A stretch of DNA of 46,516 nt from an uncultured Flavobacterium sp. (GCF_937967675.1 NZ_CALBSN010000162.1:1-46516); one strand, 5' to 3'; positions 18,483 through 27,226 are shown, counted from the stretch's first letter. The notes: generated by a model not told the origin, from the sequence alone. Translations and numbers: made by a program.

Positions 18483-20660
18483 TTATTTTTTAACTTGAGT
18501 ATCAGTACCTAATCTTTGTAAGTAAGCAATAAGTGCTACAATCTCTCTGTTTTTCAACGGAGCTGCTGTTTCTTTTCCAAATGATTTCTTAATTTCTGGA
18601 TTTGCTAATAAATTGGTTTCAATTTTAGTAGCTTGTTCGTCCATATGTTTAAGAGCATTATTAATATCTGCCTCAGAATAAGGAACTCCTAAAGTTACCA
18701 TGGTTCTCATTTTGTCTTGAATAGTTGAATTATCTAATTCATTTTTAATTAACCATTGGTATCTTGGCATAATTGATTTTTCATTTAATCCTTGAGGATC
18801 ATACATATGGTTAAAGTGCCATACGTCATCTCTACCTCCATTAAATGGTTTTCCTTTAACACCTTCACGAGCTAAATCTGGACCTGTACGTTTAGAACCC
18901 CACAAGAATGGATGGTCGTAAACAAATTCACCAGCTTTTGAATAGTCTCCATAACGCTCAACTTCTGAACGGAACGGACGTACCATTTGTGAGTGACATC
19001 CCACACAACCTTCACGGATATATAAATCTCTACCTTGTAACTCAAGTGGTGTATATGGTTTAACAGATGATATGGTAGGAATATTAGATTTTACTAAAAT
19101 CGTTGGCAAAATTTGAATTAAACCTCCAATTAAAATCGCAACAGTCGTTAATAACATAAATTGAACAGGTTTTCTTTCTAACCAAGAGTGTAATTTTTCA
19201 CCTTTTAAACGACTAGGAGAAATAACTGCTAAAGCTGAAGCTTCTGCTAACTCATTCTCAACTGGAGAACCTTGTCTTACTGTTCTAATAACATTGTAAA
19301 CTAATACAACAACCCCTACTAAATATAACGTTCCACCTACAGCACGCATCCAATACATTGGCATGATTTCAGTTACTGTTTCAAGGAAATTTCCATATTG
19401 TAATGCACCGCCATCTGGTTTAAATTGTTTCCACATAGAAGCTTGAGTAAATCCAGCTACATACATAGGAAGCGCGTATAAAATAATACCTAAAGTACCA
19501 ATCCAGAAATGGAAGTTTGCTAATTTTTCAGAGAATAATTTCGTTTTTGTCATTCTTGGGATTAACCAGTAGATCATACCAAATGATAAGAAACCATTCC
19601 AAGCTAAAGCCCCAACGTGTACGTGAGCAATAATCCAATCTGTAAAGTGTGCAATAGCATTAACGTTTTTCAATGATAACATTGGACCTTCAAAAGTAGC
19701 CATACCATAACCAGTAATTGCCACCACGAAGAATTTCAACACAGAATCAGTACGTACTTTATCCCAAACTCCTCTTAAGGTTAATAAACCATTGATCATA
19801 CCTCCCCAAGATGGCGCAATCAACATTACAGAGAACACAACTCCTAAGTTTTGAGCCCAATCTGGTAAAGCTGAATACAATAAGTGGTGAGGTCCAGCCC
19901 AAATATAAATGAAGATTAACGACCAAAAGTGAATAATTGATAATCTATAAGAATATACTGGACGATTTGCAACTTTTGGTACAAAGTAATACATCATACC
20001 TAAGAATGGAGTTGTTAAGAAGAATGCCACTGCATTGTGACCATACCACCATTGAACTAACGCGTCTTGAACACCCGCATAAACCGAGTATGATTTCATA
20101 CCTGATAATGAAACTGGTAATTCTAAACTGTTAAAAATATGAAGTACAGCAACCGTTACAAACGTAGCGATGTAAAACCAAATAGCAACATAAATATGAC
20201 GCTCTCTTCTTTTAATAATGGTTCCAATCATGTTGATACCAAACACTACCCAAATTAATGCAATTGCAATGTCAATTGGCCACTCTAATTCTGCATATTC
20301 TTTAGATGTTGAATACCCTAAAGGTAATGTTATAGCTGCAGCAACAATAATTAACTGCCAACCCCAAAAGTGAACTTTACTTAAAAAGTCACTCAACATT
20401 CTAGTCTTTAATAAACGTTGCATAGAGTAATAAACTCCTGCAAACATAGCATTACCAACGAAGGCAAAGATTACCGCATTGGTGTGTAAAGGTCTTAAGC
20501 GTCCAAAACTTAAAAACGAAATACCGCTGGTTAAGTTTGGAAACAAAAATAGGAAAGCTAAAATAAGCCCCACTAACATTCCCACTACACCAAAGACTAT
20601 ACTAGCGTAGAGGAAATTCCTTACAATTTTGTTGTCGTAATAAAATTGTTGCTTCTCCAT
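18483..20660 (-). CDS. ccoN: Fused cbb3 oxidase subunits I and II (CcoN-CcoO)
   Basis: 725 residues. Residues about 1-480 are CcoN, a 12-helix heme-copper oxidase subunit with histidine ligands in PLHTNA, WWYGHNAV, GPHHLLY and AHVHVGAL. A linker and one membrane anchor (about 507-530) lead to the CcoO part, with one heme c site (EGCVGCHSQMVRPF) and WGSKRTGPDLAR. Fusion of N and O is usual in Bacteroidetes. The enzyme reduces O2 to water at low oxygen and contributes to the proton gradient. It lies 2 bp after ccoS. Confidence 0.97.
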   Translation of the reverse strand: MEKQQFYYDNKIVRNFLYASIVFGVVGMLVGLILAFLFLFPNLTSGISFLSFGRLRPLHTNAVIFAFVGNAMFAGVYYSMQRLLKTRMLSDFLSKVHFWGWQLIIVAAAITLPLGYSTSKEYAELEWPIDIAIALIWVVFGINMIGTIIKRRERHIYVAIWFYIATFVTVAVLHIFNSLELPVSLSGMKSYSVYAGVQDALVQWWYGHNAVAFFLTTPFLGMMYYFVPKVANRPVYSYRLSIIHFWSLIFIYIWAGPHHLLYSALPDWAQNLGVVFSVMLIAPSWGGMINGLLTLRGVWDKVRTDSVLKFFVVAITGYGMATFEGPMLSLKNVNAIAHFTDWIIAHVHVGALAWNGFLSFGMIYWLIPRMTKTKLFSEKLANFHFWIGTLGIILYALPMYVAGFTQASMWKQFKPDGGALQYGNFLETVTEIMPMYWMRAVGGTLYLVGVVVLVYNVIRTVRQGSPVENELAEASALAVISPSRLKGEKLHSWLERKPVQFMLLTTVAILIGGLIQILPTILVKSNIPTISSVKPYTPLELQGRDLYIREGCVGCHSQMVRPFRSEVERYGDYSKAGEFVYDHPFLWGSKRTGPDLAREGVKGKPFNGGRDDVWHFNHMYDPQGLNEKSIMPRYQWLIKNELDNSTIQDKMRTMVTLGVPYSEADINNALKHMDEQATKIETNLLANPEIKKSFGKETAAPLKNREIVALIAYLQRLGTDTQVKK

Positions 20661-20662
20661 AA

Positions 20663-20860
20663 TTAGATTGATTTTTGTTTTTCTGTTTGTATTAATTTGT
20701 TAGGATTTTCTTTTTTTACAACTTCATCTTCAAATAACATTCTGACAGATGGTGTATAATCGTCATCATATTGACCGCTTTTAACTGCTCTGATAAAAGC
20801 AATCAAAAAAGCAACGGCAACTATTATACTGATAGTGATTAATAAATAAATGACACTCAT
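20663..20860 (-). CDS. ccoS: cbb3-type oxidase assembly protein CcoS
   Basis: 65 residues: one N-terminal transmembrane helix (about 4-24) followed by AVKSGQYDDDYTPSVRMLF, the conserved CcoS segment in which the GQYDD-type acidic motif is diagnostic. CcoS is needed for cofactor insertion into the oxidase. It is the first gene of the ccoSNOQP transcript and has a well-placed promoter and Fnr-type site upstream. Confidence 0.95.
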   Translation of the reverse strand: MSVIYLLITISIIVAVAFLIAFIRAVKSGQYDDDYTPSVRMLFEDEVVKKENPNKLIQTEKQKSI

Positions 20861-20877
20861 ACCTTAAATTGTGTTAA

Positions 20878-20923
20878 CAAAGTTACTTCCACTCGTTTTT
20901 ATAAAACATGACTTTTATCATGT
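20878..20923 (-). promoter_or_regulatory. ccoS operon promoter with Crp/Fnr-type operator
   Basis: A -7 element TAACTTTG (minus strand, 20885 to 20878) lies 18 bp upstream of ccoS. An 18-bp palindrome, ACATGA-N6-TCATGT (20906-20923), is centred 36.5 bp upstream of the element's last base. That places it near -42 of the likely start site, the classic activator position for Crp/Fnr proteins. Confidence 0.8.
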
Positions 20924-20950
20924 ATTAAAATTTTCTTAAATTTAATCAAT

Positions 20951-23326
20951 TTATTTCTTTCCAGCATACAAATTTGTAAGAATTGTTACAAAACTTACAA
21001 TTGTTATTGTGCTGAGCGGCATAATGATAGCTGCTACAATAGGATCTAAAGCTCCAGTTACGGCATAACTTAGTCCTACAACATTGTATAATAAGGAAAG
21101 TCCAAAACTCATATAAATCGTCTTCATAGCGTTTTTAGAGTAGCGCATAAAAAAGGCTATTTTATCGAATTGTGTGGCGTCTAAAATTCCATCACAAGCT
21201 GGTGAGAATACATTAACGTTTTCTGAAATGGATAATCCTAAATTACTTTGCGCTAATGCTCCTGCATCGTTTAACCCATCCCCTACCATCATGACATTTT
21301 TGCCTTCTTTTTGCAATTGTTCGATGTATTGTAGTTTTTGCTCTGGCTTTTGATTGAAAACTAAAGTAGTTTTCGCTGGCAACATTTTTTCTAAAATTCT
21401 TCTTTCTCCATCATTATCTCCTGATAAAACAACCAAATTGTAATGTTTAGCCAAATCAGCAAACAATTCTTCTAATCCTTTTCTGTATTGATTATTGAAG
21501 ACATAACTTCCTTTGTAAACACCATTGATTTCGACATGCACTTTAGTTTTCTTATGCGTGTTTTCGGTCATGGTTTTTAGGAATTGTGACGAACCTAATT
21601 TTATGGAATTTCCCTCAATTTCTGCAAAAATTCCTTTTCCAATAATTTCTTCAAAACTCGAAGTTTCTACTTTTTCTTGGTTTGGAATGAAATCATATAA
21701 TCTTCTACTTAATGGATGATTCGAACCTCGTAAAACGTTCTTCAATAATCTTAATTCTGATGTATTTAATTCAGTTCCTTCGTAAGTAATGGCTGTTTTT
21801 TTATTGGTTGTAATCGTACCTGTTTTATCGAAAACAATCGTATCTACTTTGGCTAATTGTTCTACAACTAAAGCATTCTTTAAATATAATTTTCGTTTGC
21901 CTAGAATTCGCAATACATTTCCTAATGTAAACGGAGCCGTTAAAGCCAACGCACACGGGCACGCCACAATCAAAATCGCAGTGAAAACATTAAATGCTGT
22001 TGTAACATCAATAAATACCCAATAAATAAAGGAAACTATAGCCAAGGTTAATAAAGCTGGCGTAAAATAGCGACTGATGCTGTCGGTTATATTTTTGTGT
22101 TGTTGTTCTACGCGTTTTTGAAAAACATCGTTACTCCATAATTGGGTTAAATAACTTTGGGAAACCGAAAATAACACTTCCATTTCAATGACTTTCCCCA
22201 TTTGTTTTCCACCTGCGAAGACTTTATCGCCTGATCTTTTCTCAATCGGAACCGCTTCACCTGTTACAAAACTGTAATCAATAGAAGCTTTTTCGGAAAT
22301 TAAAATGCCATCTACTGGAATTAACTCTTGGTTACGAATTAATAATCTGTCGCCTTTTTGAATATCATATACTTGAACTGATTCTTCATCTCCATTTGGC
22401 AAAACCTTCGTAATCGCAATTGGAAAATACGATTTATAATCGCGTTCAAATGAAAGGAAATCATAAGTTTTCTTCTGAAATAACTTTCCTAACAACATGA
22501 AGAAAATCAATCCCGCCATACTATCGAAGAAACCTTGTCCGTAATCAAAAACGATATCAACTGTACTTCTTACGAACATCACCACAATTCCTAAAGCAAT
22601 TGGAATATCAATGTTCAGTAAACCTGATTTCATGCTTTTCCAAGCAGAAACATAATACCCAGAAGCGGAATAAATAAACGTAGGAAGCGATAATCCGAAA
22701 ATCAACCAACGGAAAAATCCGCGGTATTGATCAATCCAATATTCTTCTACTTCAAAATATTCGGGAAACGAAAGCAGCATGATATTTCCAAAACAGAAAA
22801 ACGCTACTCCTATTTTATAGATTAAGGTTCGGTCGATTTTTTTCTTTCCTTCATCAAAATTTTCTAAAGAAATGTAAGGTTCGTAACCAATCGAACTCAA
22901 TAAATAGACGATATCTTTTAAAGAAGTTTGTTCGGGATTGAACGTAACTCGGACTTTCTTTTCGCCAAAATTAACTTGCGAAGTACTTATTCCTGGTTGA
23001 AGTTTTTGTAGATTTTCCAGAATCCAAATACACGAACTACAGTGTATATGAGGAATGTAGAGTGAAACAATATGTGTTGTACGCTCTTGGAATTCCAATA
23101 ATTTAGTAACAATTTCTTCATTGTCTAAAAAGTCATATTTACCCTGAATGTCTTGTGGAGTGGCGCCGGGTGCTGCCTGAAAATCATAATAACACGTTAG
23201 GTCGTTTTGACTAAAAATTTCGTACACGGTTTTACAGCCGTTGCAACAAAACTTCTTTTCGTCAAATACTATCTCGTCTTTTTTTATAATTTCATTACCA
23301 CAATGGAAACAATTTTCTGTGTCCAT
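20951..23326 (-). CDS. ccoI: CcoI/FixI copper-transporting P1B-type ATPase
   Basis: 791 residues. An N-terminal metal-binding zinc-ribbon-like domain (CFHCG at 6-10, CCNGC at 27-31) is followed by an HMA-like domain with HCSSC at 95-99, then eight predicted transmembrane helices. Motifs: TGEA at 355-358 (actuator), CPC at 456-458 (copper site), DKTGT at 500-504 (phosphorylation) and GDGLND near the end. CcoI supplies copper for the cbb3 CuB site by pumping Cu(I) out of the cytoplasm. It lies upstream of ccoS with its own promoter, divergent from the Crp/Fnr regulator. Confidence 0.96.
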   Translation of the reverse strand: MDTENCFHCGNEIIKKDEIVFDEKKFCCNGCKTVYEIFSQNDLTCYYDFQAAPGATPQDIQGKYDFLDNEEIVTKLLEFQERTTHIVSLYIPHIHCSSCIWILENLQKLQPGISTSQVNFGEKKVRVTFNPEQTSLKDIVYLLSSIGYEPYISLENFDEGKKKIDRTLIYKIGVAFFCFGNIMLLSFPEYFEVEEYWIDQYRGFFRWLIFGLSLPTFIYSASGYYVSAWKSMKSGLLNIDIPIALGIVVMFVRSTVDIVFDYGQGFFDSMAGLIFFMLLGKLFQKKTYDFLSFERDYKSYFPIAITKVLPNGDEESVQVYDIQKGDRLLIRNQELIPVDGILISEKASIDYSFVTGEAVPIEKRSGDKVFAGGKQMGKVIEMEVLFSVSQSYLTQLWSNDVFQKRVEQQHKNITDSISRYFTPALLTLAIVSFIYWVFIDVTTAFNVFTAILIVACPCALALTAPFTLGNVLRILGKRKLYLKNALVVEQLAKVDTIVFDKTGTITTNKKTAITYEGTELNTSELRLLKNVLRGSNHPLSRRLYDFIPNQEKVETSSFEEIIGKGIFAEIEGNSIKLGSSQFLKTMTENTHKKTKVHVEINGVYKGSYVFNNQYRKGLEELFADLAKHYNLVVLSGDNDGERRILEKMLPAKTTLVFNQKPEQKLQYIEQLQKEGKNVMMVGDGLNDAGALAQSNLGLSISENVNVFSPACDGILDATQFDKIAFFMRYSKNAMKTIYMSFGLSLLYNVVGLSYAVTGALDPIVAAIIMPLSTITIVSFVTILTNLYAGKK

Positions 23327-23350
23327 ATAATTTGCTCATTTTACCTGTGA

Positions 23351-23411
23351 CAAAGTTCTTTTATAAATATAAATCAAAATATGATATTTGTCATACATTT
23401 TTGTAATTTTG
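23351..23411. promoter_or_regulatory. Divergent ccoI / crp-fnr promoter region with shared operator
   Basis: Palindrome TATGA-N6-TCATA at 23380-23395. Towards ccoI (minus) a GAACTTTG box (23358 to 23351) has its last base 36.5 bp from the palindrome centre, exactly as at ccoS. Towards the regulator gene (plus) the TAATTTTG box at 23404-23411 puts the same site over the -33 region. This suggests activation of ccoI and repression of the regulator's own gene. Confidence 0.75.
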
Positions 23412-23436
23412 TAAACACATTAAACAAAATCTTATT

Positions 23437-24114
23437 ATGAGTAAATGCGAACAGTGTATTGTGAGGCAATTTAGTTCATTAAAAGCCTTAAATAAAGATG
23501 AATTACTTCGCATGGCCGAATGCAAAACATCGTACACTATTAAAAAAGGGGAACCTATCTTTGAAGAAGGAGAAGTAACTAATGGTATTTACTGCATCAA
23601 AGATGGCGTTTGTAAACTGTCAAAATTAAGCGACAATGGGAAAGACCAAATTGTAAAATTGGTTAAACCAGGCGAATTATTAGGGCAACGTTCGATGATT
23701 AGTGACGAACCTGCGAATTTAAGTGCCGTTGCTTTAGAAGATATGGAAGTTTGTTTTATTCCGAGAAGTGAAGTTATGCAGTTTTTTACGCAAAACAACC
23801 AGTTTTCGATGAATGTGATGAAAACGATTTGCGAAGATTTAAAAGGAGCCGACGACCACATGGTAAATATGGCTCAGAAAACCGTTCGCCAACGTTTAGC
23901 CGAAACATTAATATACTTAGAAGATACCTTTGGTAAAAACGATGACGGTACCTTACGCATCCAACTATCAAGAGAAGAATTAGCGGGAATGATTGGAACT
24001 GCTACTGAAAGTTGTATTCGTTTGCTTTCTGAATTAAATAAATCAGAATATATTGAGTTGATTGGAAAGAAAATCAAACTATTAGATAAAAATAAATTAA
24101 AACGATTAACATAA
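23437..24114 (+). CDS. Crp/Fnr family transcription regulator of the cbb3 locus
   Basis: 225 residues. A cyclic-nucleotide-binding-type beta roll (about 25-140), a dimerisation helix and a winged HTH (about 160-215, LSREELAGMIGTATESCIRLL). In the recognition helix, Glu and Arg are in the positions that read the TGA core in Crp/Fnr proteins. The N-terminal cysteines C4 and C7 and the later C29 could ligate a [4Fe-4S] cluster as in Fnr, so oxygen sensing is likely though unproven. It is divergent from ccoI and shares an operator with it. ATGA-N6-TCAT sites at three loci nearby are its likely targets. Confidence 0.92.
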   Translation: MSKCEQCIVRQFSSLKALNKDELLRMAECKTSYTIKKGEPIFEEGEVTNGIYCIKDGVCKLSKLSDNGKDQIVKLVKPGELLGQRSMISDEPANLSAVALEDMEVCFIPRSEVMQFFTQNNQFSMNVMKTICEDLKGADDHMVNMAQKTVRQRLAETLIYLEDTFGKNDDGTLRIQLSREELAGMIGTATESCIRLLSELNKSEYIELIGKKIKLLDKNKLKRLT

Positions 24115-24117
24115 GAG

Positions 24118-24142
24118 AATCCGCTTAAAAGCGGATTTTTTG
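24118..24142 (+). terminator. Terminator of the Crp/Fnr regulator gene
   Basis: Eight- to nine-base stem (24118-24126 with 24129-24137), small loop, followed by T residues. Confidence 0.85.
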
Positions 24143-24187
24143 TTGGGTGAAATTGTAAGATTTTTATATATTTACGAAAATAATAAA

Positions 24188-24205
24188 GTATGATGATTAT
24201 CATAC
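24188..24205. promoter_or_regulatory. Third Crp/Fnr-type palindrome, upstream of the small membrane protein gene
   Basis: Perfect palindrome GTATGA-N6-TCATAC, the best match of the three ATGA-N6-TCAT sites. It lies 46 bp before the ATG at 24251. No clean TAnnTTTG box is found at the spacing used by the other two, so the promoter itself is unclear. Confidence 0.65.
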
Positions 24206-24250
24206 ACAATCAGGTTGACAACATTTTAGTATATCAAACAGAAAGTAAAC

Positions 24251-24664
24251 ATGAAAGTAAAAGTCCTGACATATTCAATAATTAGTTTTGTATTACTAAA
24301 CATATGGACCTTGTATTTATTCTTTGATTATTTTACTGAAAAAGAACAAATGTTTCATGGCTTAGGTTTATTTTTTAATTTTGTAAATAGCATGATGTAT
24401 GCTGTTGGACTTGGCTGTTTTTTGTTAGTCCTCAGATTGGTTATGTTTTTAAAAAACAAATCAAATCCTTTAAAATCAAACTTCATTTATATTCTTTGTG
24501 GAATATTTAACTTAAATATTTTCTTTGTTTGGTTGATTTGTATAATCTTAAAGATTTTAGAAATTGGTAATGGAATGTTGGCAAGTTTTGCTTTTGGTTC
24601 TTTATTAATTTCAGGTTTTATAATTTCAGATACATACAAATCATGTTTCAAAATAACAAATTGA
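24251..24664 (+). CDS. Four-helix membrane protein of unknown function
   Basis: 137 residues with four predicted transmembrane helices (about 5-25, 40-70, 79-99 and 108-128) and short loops. I do not recognise the family. The only functional hint is the perfect Crp/Fnr-type palindrome just upstream, which would place it in the same low-oxygen regulon as the cco genes. Not obviously co-transcribed with any neighbour. Confidence 0.7.
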   Translation: MKVKVLTYSIISFVLLNIWTLYLFFDYFTEKEQMFHGLGLFFNFVNSMMYAVGLGCFLLVLRLVMFLKNKSNPLKSNFIYILCGIFNLNIFFVWLICIILKILEIGNGMLASFAFGSLLISGFIISDTYKSCFKITN

Positions 24665-24741
24665 TTGAGAAAAATACCGATTGTATAACCAAATGTTAAG
24701 CTGAGGATCTCCCCGATAGAGGAAGACTTTATTCCATACCC

Positions 24742-24775
24742 ACAAAAAAAATCCGCTCTTCAGCGGATTTCTTTT
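24742..24775 (-). terminator. Terminator of the rhodanese gene
   Basis: Nine-base stem (24749-24757 with 24762-24770), 4-nt loop. On the minus strand eight T residues run from the stem base to 24743. A shorter T run on the plus side may also end the gene at 24251. Confidence 0.82.
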
Positions 24776-25083
24776 TATTCTGTTGGTCCTTCCCAATTAG
24801 AAAAACCACCTAATAAGTTAAAGGTGTTCTCAAAACCTAATTGTTCCATAGCGTTACAAGCGTTGGCACTACGCACTCCAGCCGCACAATACACATAATA
24901 GTTCTTCGATTTATCCAACTCCTCTACTCTATAGATAAAACCTTGTCCTTTATATATATCAATATTAAGAGCGCCAGGAATATGACCACCATTAAATTCG
25001 TCTTCGGTACGAACATCTAATATAACGCCGTTTTCATCTTGCGAAAACTGGTTCCACCACGTGTTTTGATCTAAGTTTGTCAT
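24775..25083 (-). CDS. Single-domain rhodanese-like sulfurtransferase
   Basis: 102 residues forming one rhodanese domain: VILDVRTEDEFNGGHIPGALNID at the start, the active-site loop CAAGVRS with its catalytic cysteine, and GGFSNW near the end. No signal peptide, so cytoplasmic. It is divergent from the marR gene, across two 16-bp operator palindromes, so it may share MarR control. The physiological sulfur donor is not evident. Confidence 0.92.
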   Translation of the reverse strand: MTNLDQNTWWNQFSQDENGVILDVRTEDEFNGGHIPGALNIDIYKGQGFIYRVEELDKSKNYYVYCAAGVRSANACNAMEQLGFENTFNLLGGFSNWEGPTE

Positions 25084-25153
25084 CTTTATTATTTTTTTTC
25101 AAAAGTACTATCAAAAAATACAATTTTAAAACTTTAACAAAAATTTATTAAAC

Positions 25154-25200
25154 ATTTGTACATACAAATAAAATAGTTAACTACATTTGTACATACAAAT
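25154..25200. promoter_or_regulatory. Twin 16-bp MarR-type operators
   Basis: Two identical inverted repeats of ATTTGTA-CA-TACAAAT at 25154-25169 and 25185-25200, exactly 31 bp apart (three helical turns). The second overlaps a TACATTTG -7 box at 25182-25189 of the marR promoter. The arrangement indicates autorepression by the MarR protein, with possible control of the divergent rhodanese gene. Confidence 0.85.
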
Positions 25201-25213
25201 TTTACAACATCAA

Positions 25214-25666
25214 ATGAGAATAGAAGAAATCATAAAACCTAATACTCCTATGGCAATGGAGAAGAAAACATTACTCAATGTAATGTACACTCAAAATGTC
25301 ATTTCGGAAAAGTTTAATGAGATATTAAAACCATTTGACCTTTCCCCTGAACAATTTAATGTATTACGCATCTTAAGAGGTCAGAAAGGAAAACCGGCTA
25401 ACATGTGTATGATACAAGAACGCATGATTGCGAAAACCAGTAACACCACACGTTTAGTTGACAAATTGTTATTAAAAGAATTAGTACTTCGAGAAGTTTG
25501 CCCAATCAATCGCCGTAAAATGGAAATTACAATTACGGAGAAAGGTTTGAAACTTTTACTACAATTGGATCCTTTAGTAGAAGCTCATGAGCAATCTTTT
25601 TCTAAGAATTTGAGTGTTGCAGAATTAGAATTATTAAACGAATTGCTTGAAAAATTTAGAAATTAA
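25214..25666 (+). CDS. MarR family transcription regulator
   Basis: 150 residues from the ATG at 25214 (MRIEEIIK). The frame is open to 25187, but that codon lies inside the operator and -7 box, so the upstream start is rejected. A winged-helix MarR domain is seen at about 30-140: LSPEQFNVLRILRG, the recognition helix region MIAKTSNTTRLVDKLLLKELV and the wing NRRKMEITITEKG. It heads a probable operon with the nitroreductase (15 bp) and yceI (33 bp) genes. Its ligand is unknown. Confidence 0.93.
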   Translation: MRIEEIIKPNTPMAMEKKTLLNVMYTQNVISEKFNEILKPFDLSPEQFNVLRILRGQKGKPANMCMIQERMIAKTSNTTRLVDKLLLKELVLREVCPINRRKMEITITEKGLKLLLQLDPLVEAHEQSFSKNLSVAELELLNELLEKFRN

Positions 25667-25681
25667 AACCCTAAAATTACT

Positions 25682-26314
25682 ATGACAAATTTTATAGAAA
25701 ATCAGAAATGGCGTTATGCTACTAAAAAATTCGATGCTAACAAAAAAGTATCAGCATCAGATTTAGAAACTTTAAAAGATGCAATCCAATTGAGTTCGTC
25801 TTCTTATGGTTTACAATTATATAAAGTATTTATTATCGAAAATCCAGAAGTTAGAGCGCAATTACAGCCAGTTTCTTGGGGTCAATCACAAATTGTTGAG
25901 GCTTCTCACCTGTTGGTATTTGCTAATATTGTGGATGTTCAAGACAAACATATTGATGATTATGTTCAAAACATCGCCAATACAAGAGGTTTATCTGTAG
26001 AGGATTTAAAAGGATATTCTGATTTTATGAAATCTAAAATTGTTCCGCTTCCTGTGGATAAAAAATCTATTTGGACATCAAAACAAACCTATTTAGCTTT
26101 AGCAAACTTAATGAATGCTGCAGCCGAATTAAAAATCGATGTTACGCCGATGGAAGGTTTTGAGCCAGAACAATACAATGAAATTTTAGGATTAAACGCA
26201 TTAGGATTAAACGCTTCATTAGTAGCAGCTGTTGGATACCGTCATGAAGATGACGCAACACAACACTATGCTAAAGTTAGAAAACCAAAACATGAATTAT
26301 TTATTACTATTTAA
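25682..26314 (+). CDS. NfsB-like nitroreductase / NAD(P)H-dependent oxidoreductase
   Basis: 210 residues of the FMN-dependent nitroreductase family. RYATKKFD at the start matches the family RRSxRxF-type phosphate-binding region, followed by SSSSYGLQLYKVFII and the C-terminal GLNASLVAAVGYRHEDD; NAAAELKIDVTPMEGF is the NfsB/dihydropteridine-reductase-like segment. Expected to reduce quinones or nitroaromatics in the cytoplasm. It lies 15 bp after marR, so control by quinone-like or electrophilic stress is plausible, which is inference. Confidence 0.92.
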   Translation: MTNFIENQKWRYATKKFDANKKVSASDLETLKDAIQLSSSSYGLQLYKVFIIENPEVRAQLQPVSWGQSQIVEASHLLVFANIVDVQDKHIDDYVQNIANTRGLSVEDLKGYSDFMKSKIVPLPVDKKSIWTSKQTYLALANLMNAAAELKIDVTPMEGFEPEQYNEILGLNALGLNASLVAAVGYRHEDDATQHYAKVRKPKHELFITI

Positions 26315-26347
26315 TTATAACCATTAACATTTAAAACAATTTTAAAC

Positions 26348-26914
26348 ATGAAAAATTTCAAATCAATTGCTTTAGCTCTTGTAGCTTTCGTATCATTTGC
26401 AACTAATGCACAAACAAGTAAAAAAGTTGATGCTTCAAAAAGTACTATCAACTGGGTTGGTAAAAAAGTAACAGGTTCTCACGAAGGTACAATTACTTTA
26501 AAAGAAGGAACTTTAATTTTCAAAGGAAAAAAATTAGTAGGTGGAAACTTTACAGTTGACATGACTACTATTAATACAACAGACTTAGAAGGAAAAGGAA
26601 AAGCAAACTTAGATGGTCACTTAAAATCGGATGATTTCTTTGGTGTTGAAAAATTCCCAACTGCTACTTTAGTTATCAAATCTCTTGGAGAAAAAGGTAA
26701 TAGCGTTTACGCTGTAACTGCTGATTTAACAATCAAAGGAAAAACAGAATCAATCAAATTTGATTTAACTGTTGCTGCTAATTCAGCTTCAACTACATTA
26801 AAAGTAGATAGAACTAAATATGATATTAAATATGGTTCAGGAAGTTTCTTCTCTGACTTAGGAGACAAAACTATCTATGATGATTTTGATTTAACTGTTA
26901 AGTTAGCGTTCTAA
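26348..26914 (+). CDS. YceI family periplasmic lipocalin-like protein
   Basis: 188 residues with a signal peptide (about 1-21, ending TNAQ). A YceI beta barrel follows: INWVGKKVTGSHEGTI, VDMTTINTTDLEG, HLKSDDFFGVEKFPTA and a C-terminal strand ending LTVKLAF. Family members bind isoprenoid quinones or similar lipids. It is third in the marR-nitroreductase-yceI group, followed by a strong terminator. A quinone-related job would fit its neighbour's enzyme class. Confidence 0.93.
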   Translation: MKNFKSIALALVAFVSFATNAQTSKKVDASKSTINWVGKKVTGSHEGTITLKEGTLIFKGKKLVGGNFTVDMTTINTTDLEGKGKANLDGHLKSDDFFGVEKFPTATLVIKSLGEKGNSVYAVTADLTIKGKTESIKFDLTVAANSASTTLKVDRTKYDIKYGSGSFFSDLGDKTIYDDFDLTVKLAF

Positions 26915-26943
26915 TAATGTGGGAAATATTTGCTATGAAAAAC

Positions 26944-26976
26944 AAAAAGCCTTGAATTTCTTCAAGGCTTTTTTTA
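26944..26976 (+). terminator. Terminator after yceI
   Basis: Perfect 13-bp stem (26944-26956 with 26961-26973), 4-nt loop and T run. Confidence 0.92.
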
Positions 26977-27002
26977 TTTGATACTTTTTCAACACATACA
27001 AT

Positions 27003-27031
27003 AAAAAAAGCTCCGAGTTTCCTCGAAGCTT
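27003..27031 (-). terminator. tRNA-His terminator, left copy
   Basis: Ten-base stem with one G-U pair (27008-27017 with 27022-27031), GAAA loop on the RNA strand, then a run of T. Lies downstream of the tRNA. Confidence 0.85.
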
Positions 27032-27043
27032 TCCAATGTTAAG

Positions 27044-27118
<75 letters not shown>

Positions 27119-27204
27119 ATTTGTTTTGCGAGTGCTTGGATTTATAGTAACAATTCAATATTTGGTAACAATCAAAATATTTTAAGAAACAGTCTTTTAT
27201 TTAT

Positions 27205-27226
27205 GTGTGTCACAAGTGTGTCACAA
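27205..27226 (+). repeat. Tandem 11-bp direct repeats inside the left end
   Basis: Two perfect copies of GTGTGTCACAA (27205-27215 and 27216-27226), directly before the integrase ATG. Related tandem 11-mers with the same register lie inside the right end. Likely recombinase arm-type or directionality-factor sites. Confidence 0.8.

Noticed and set aside
25187..25213. Upstream start for the MarR protein
   Set aside because: It would place the first codons inside the operator and the -7 box; the ATG at 25214 fits the family better.
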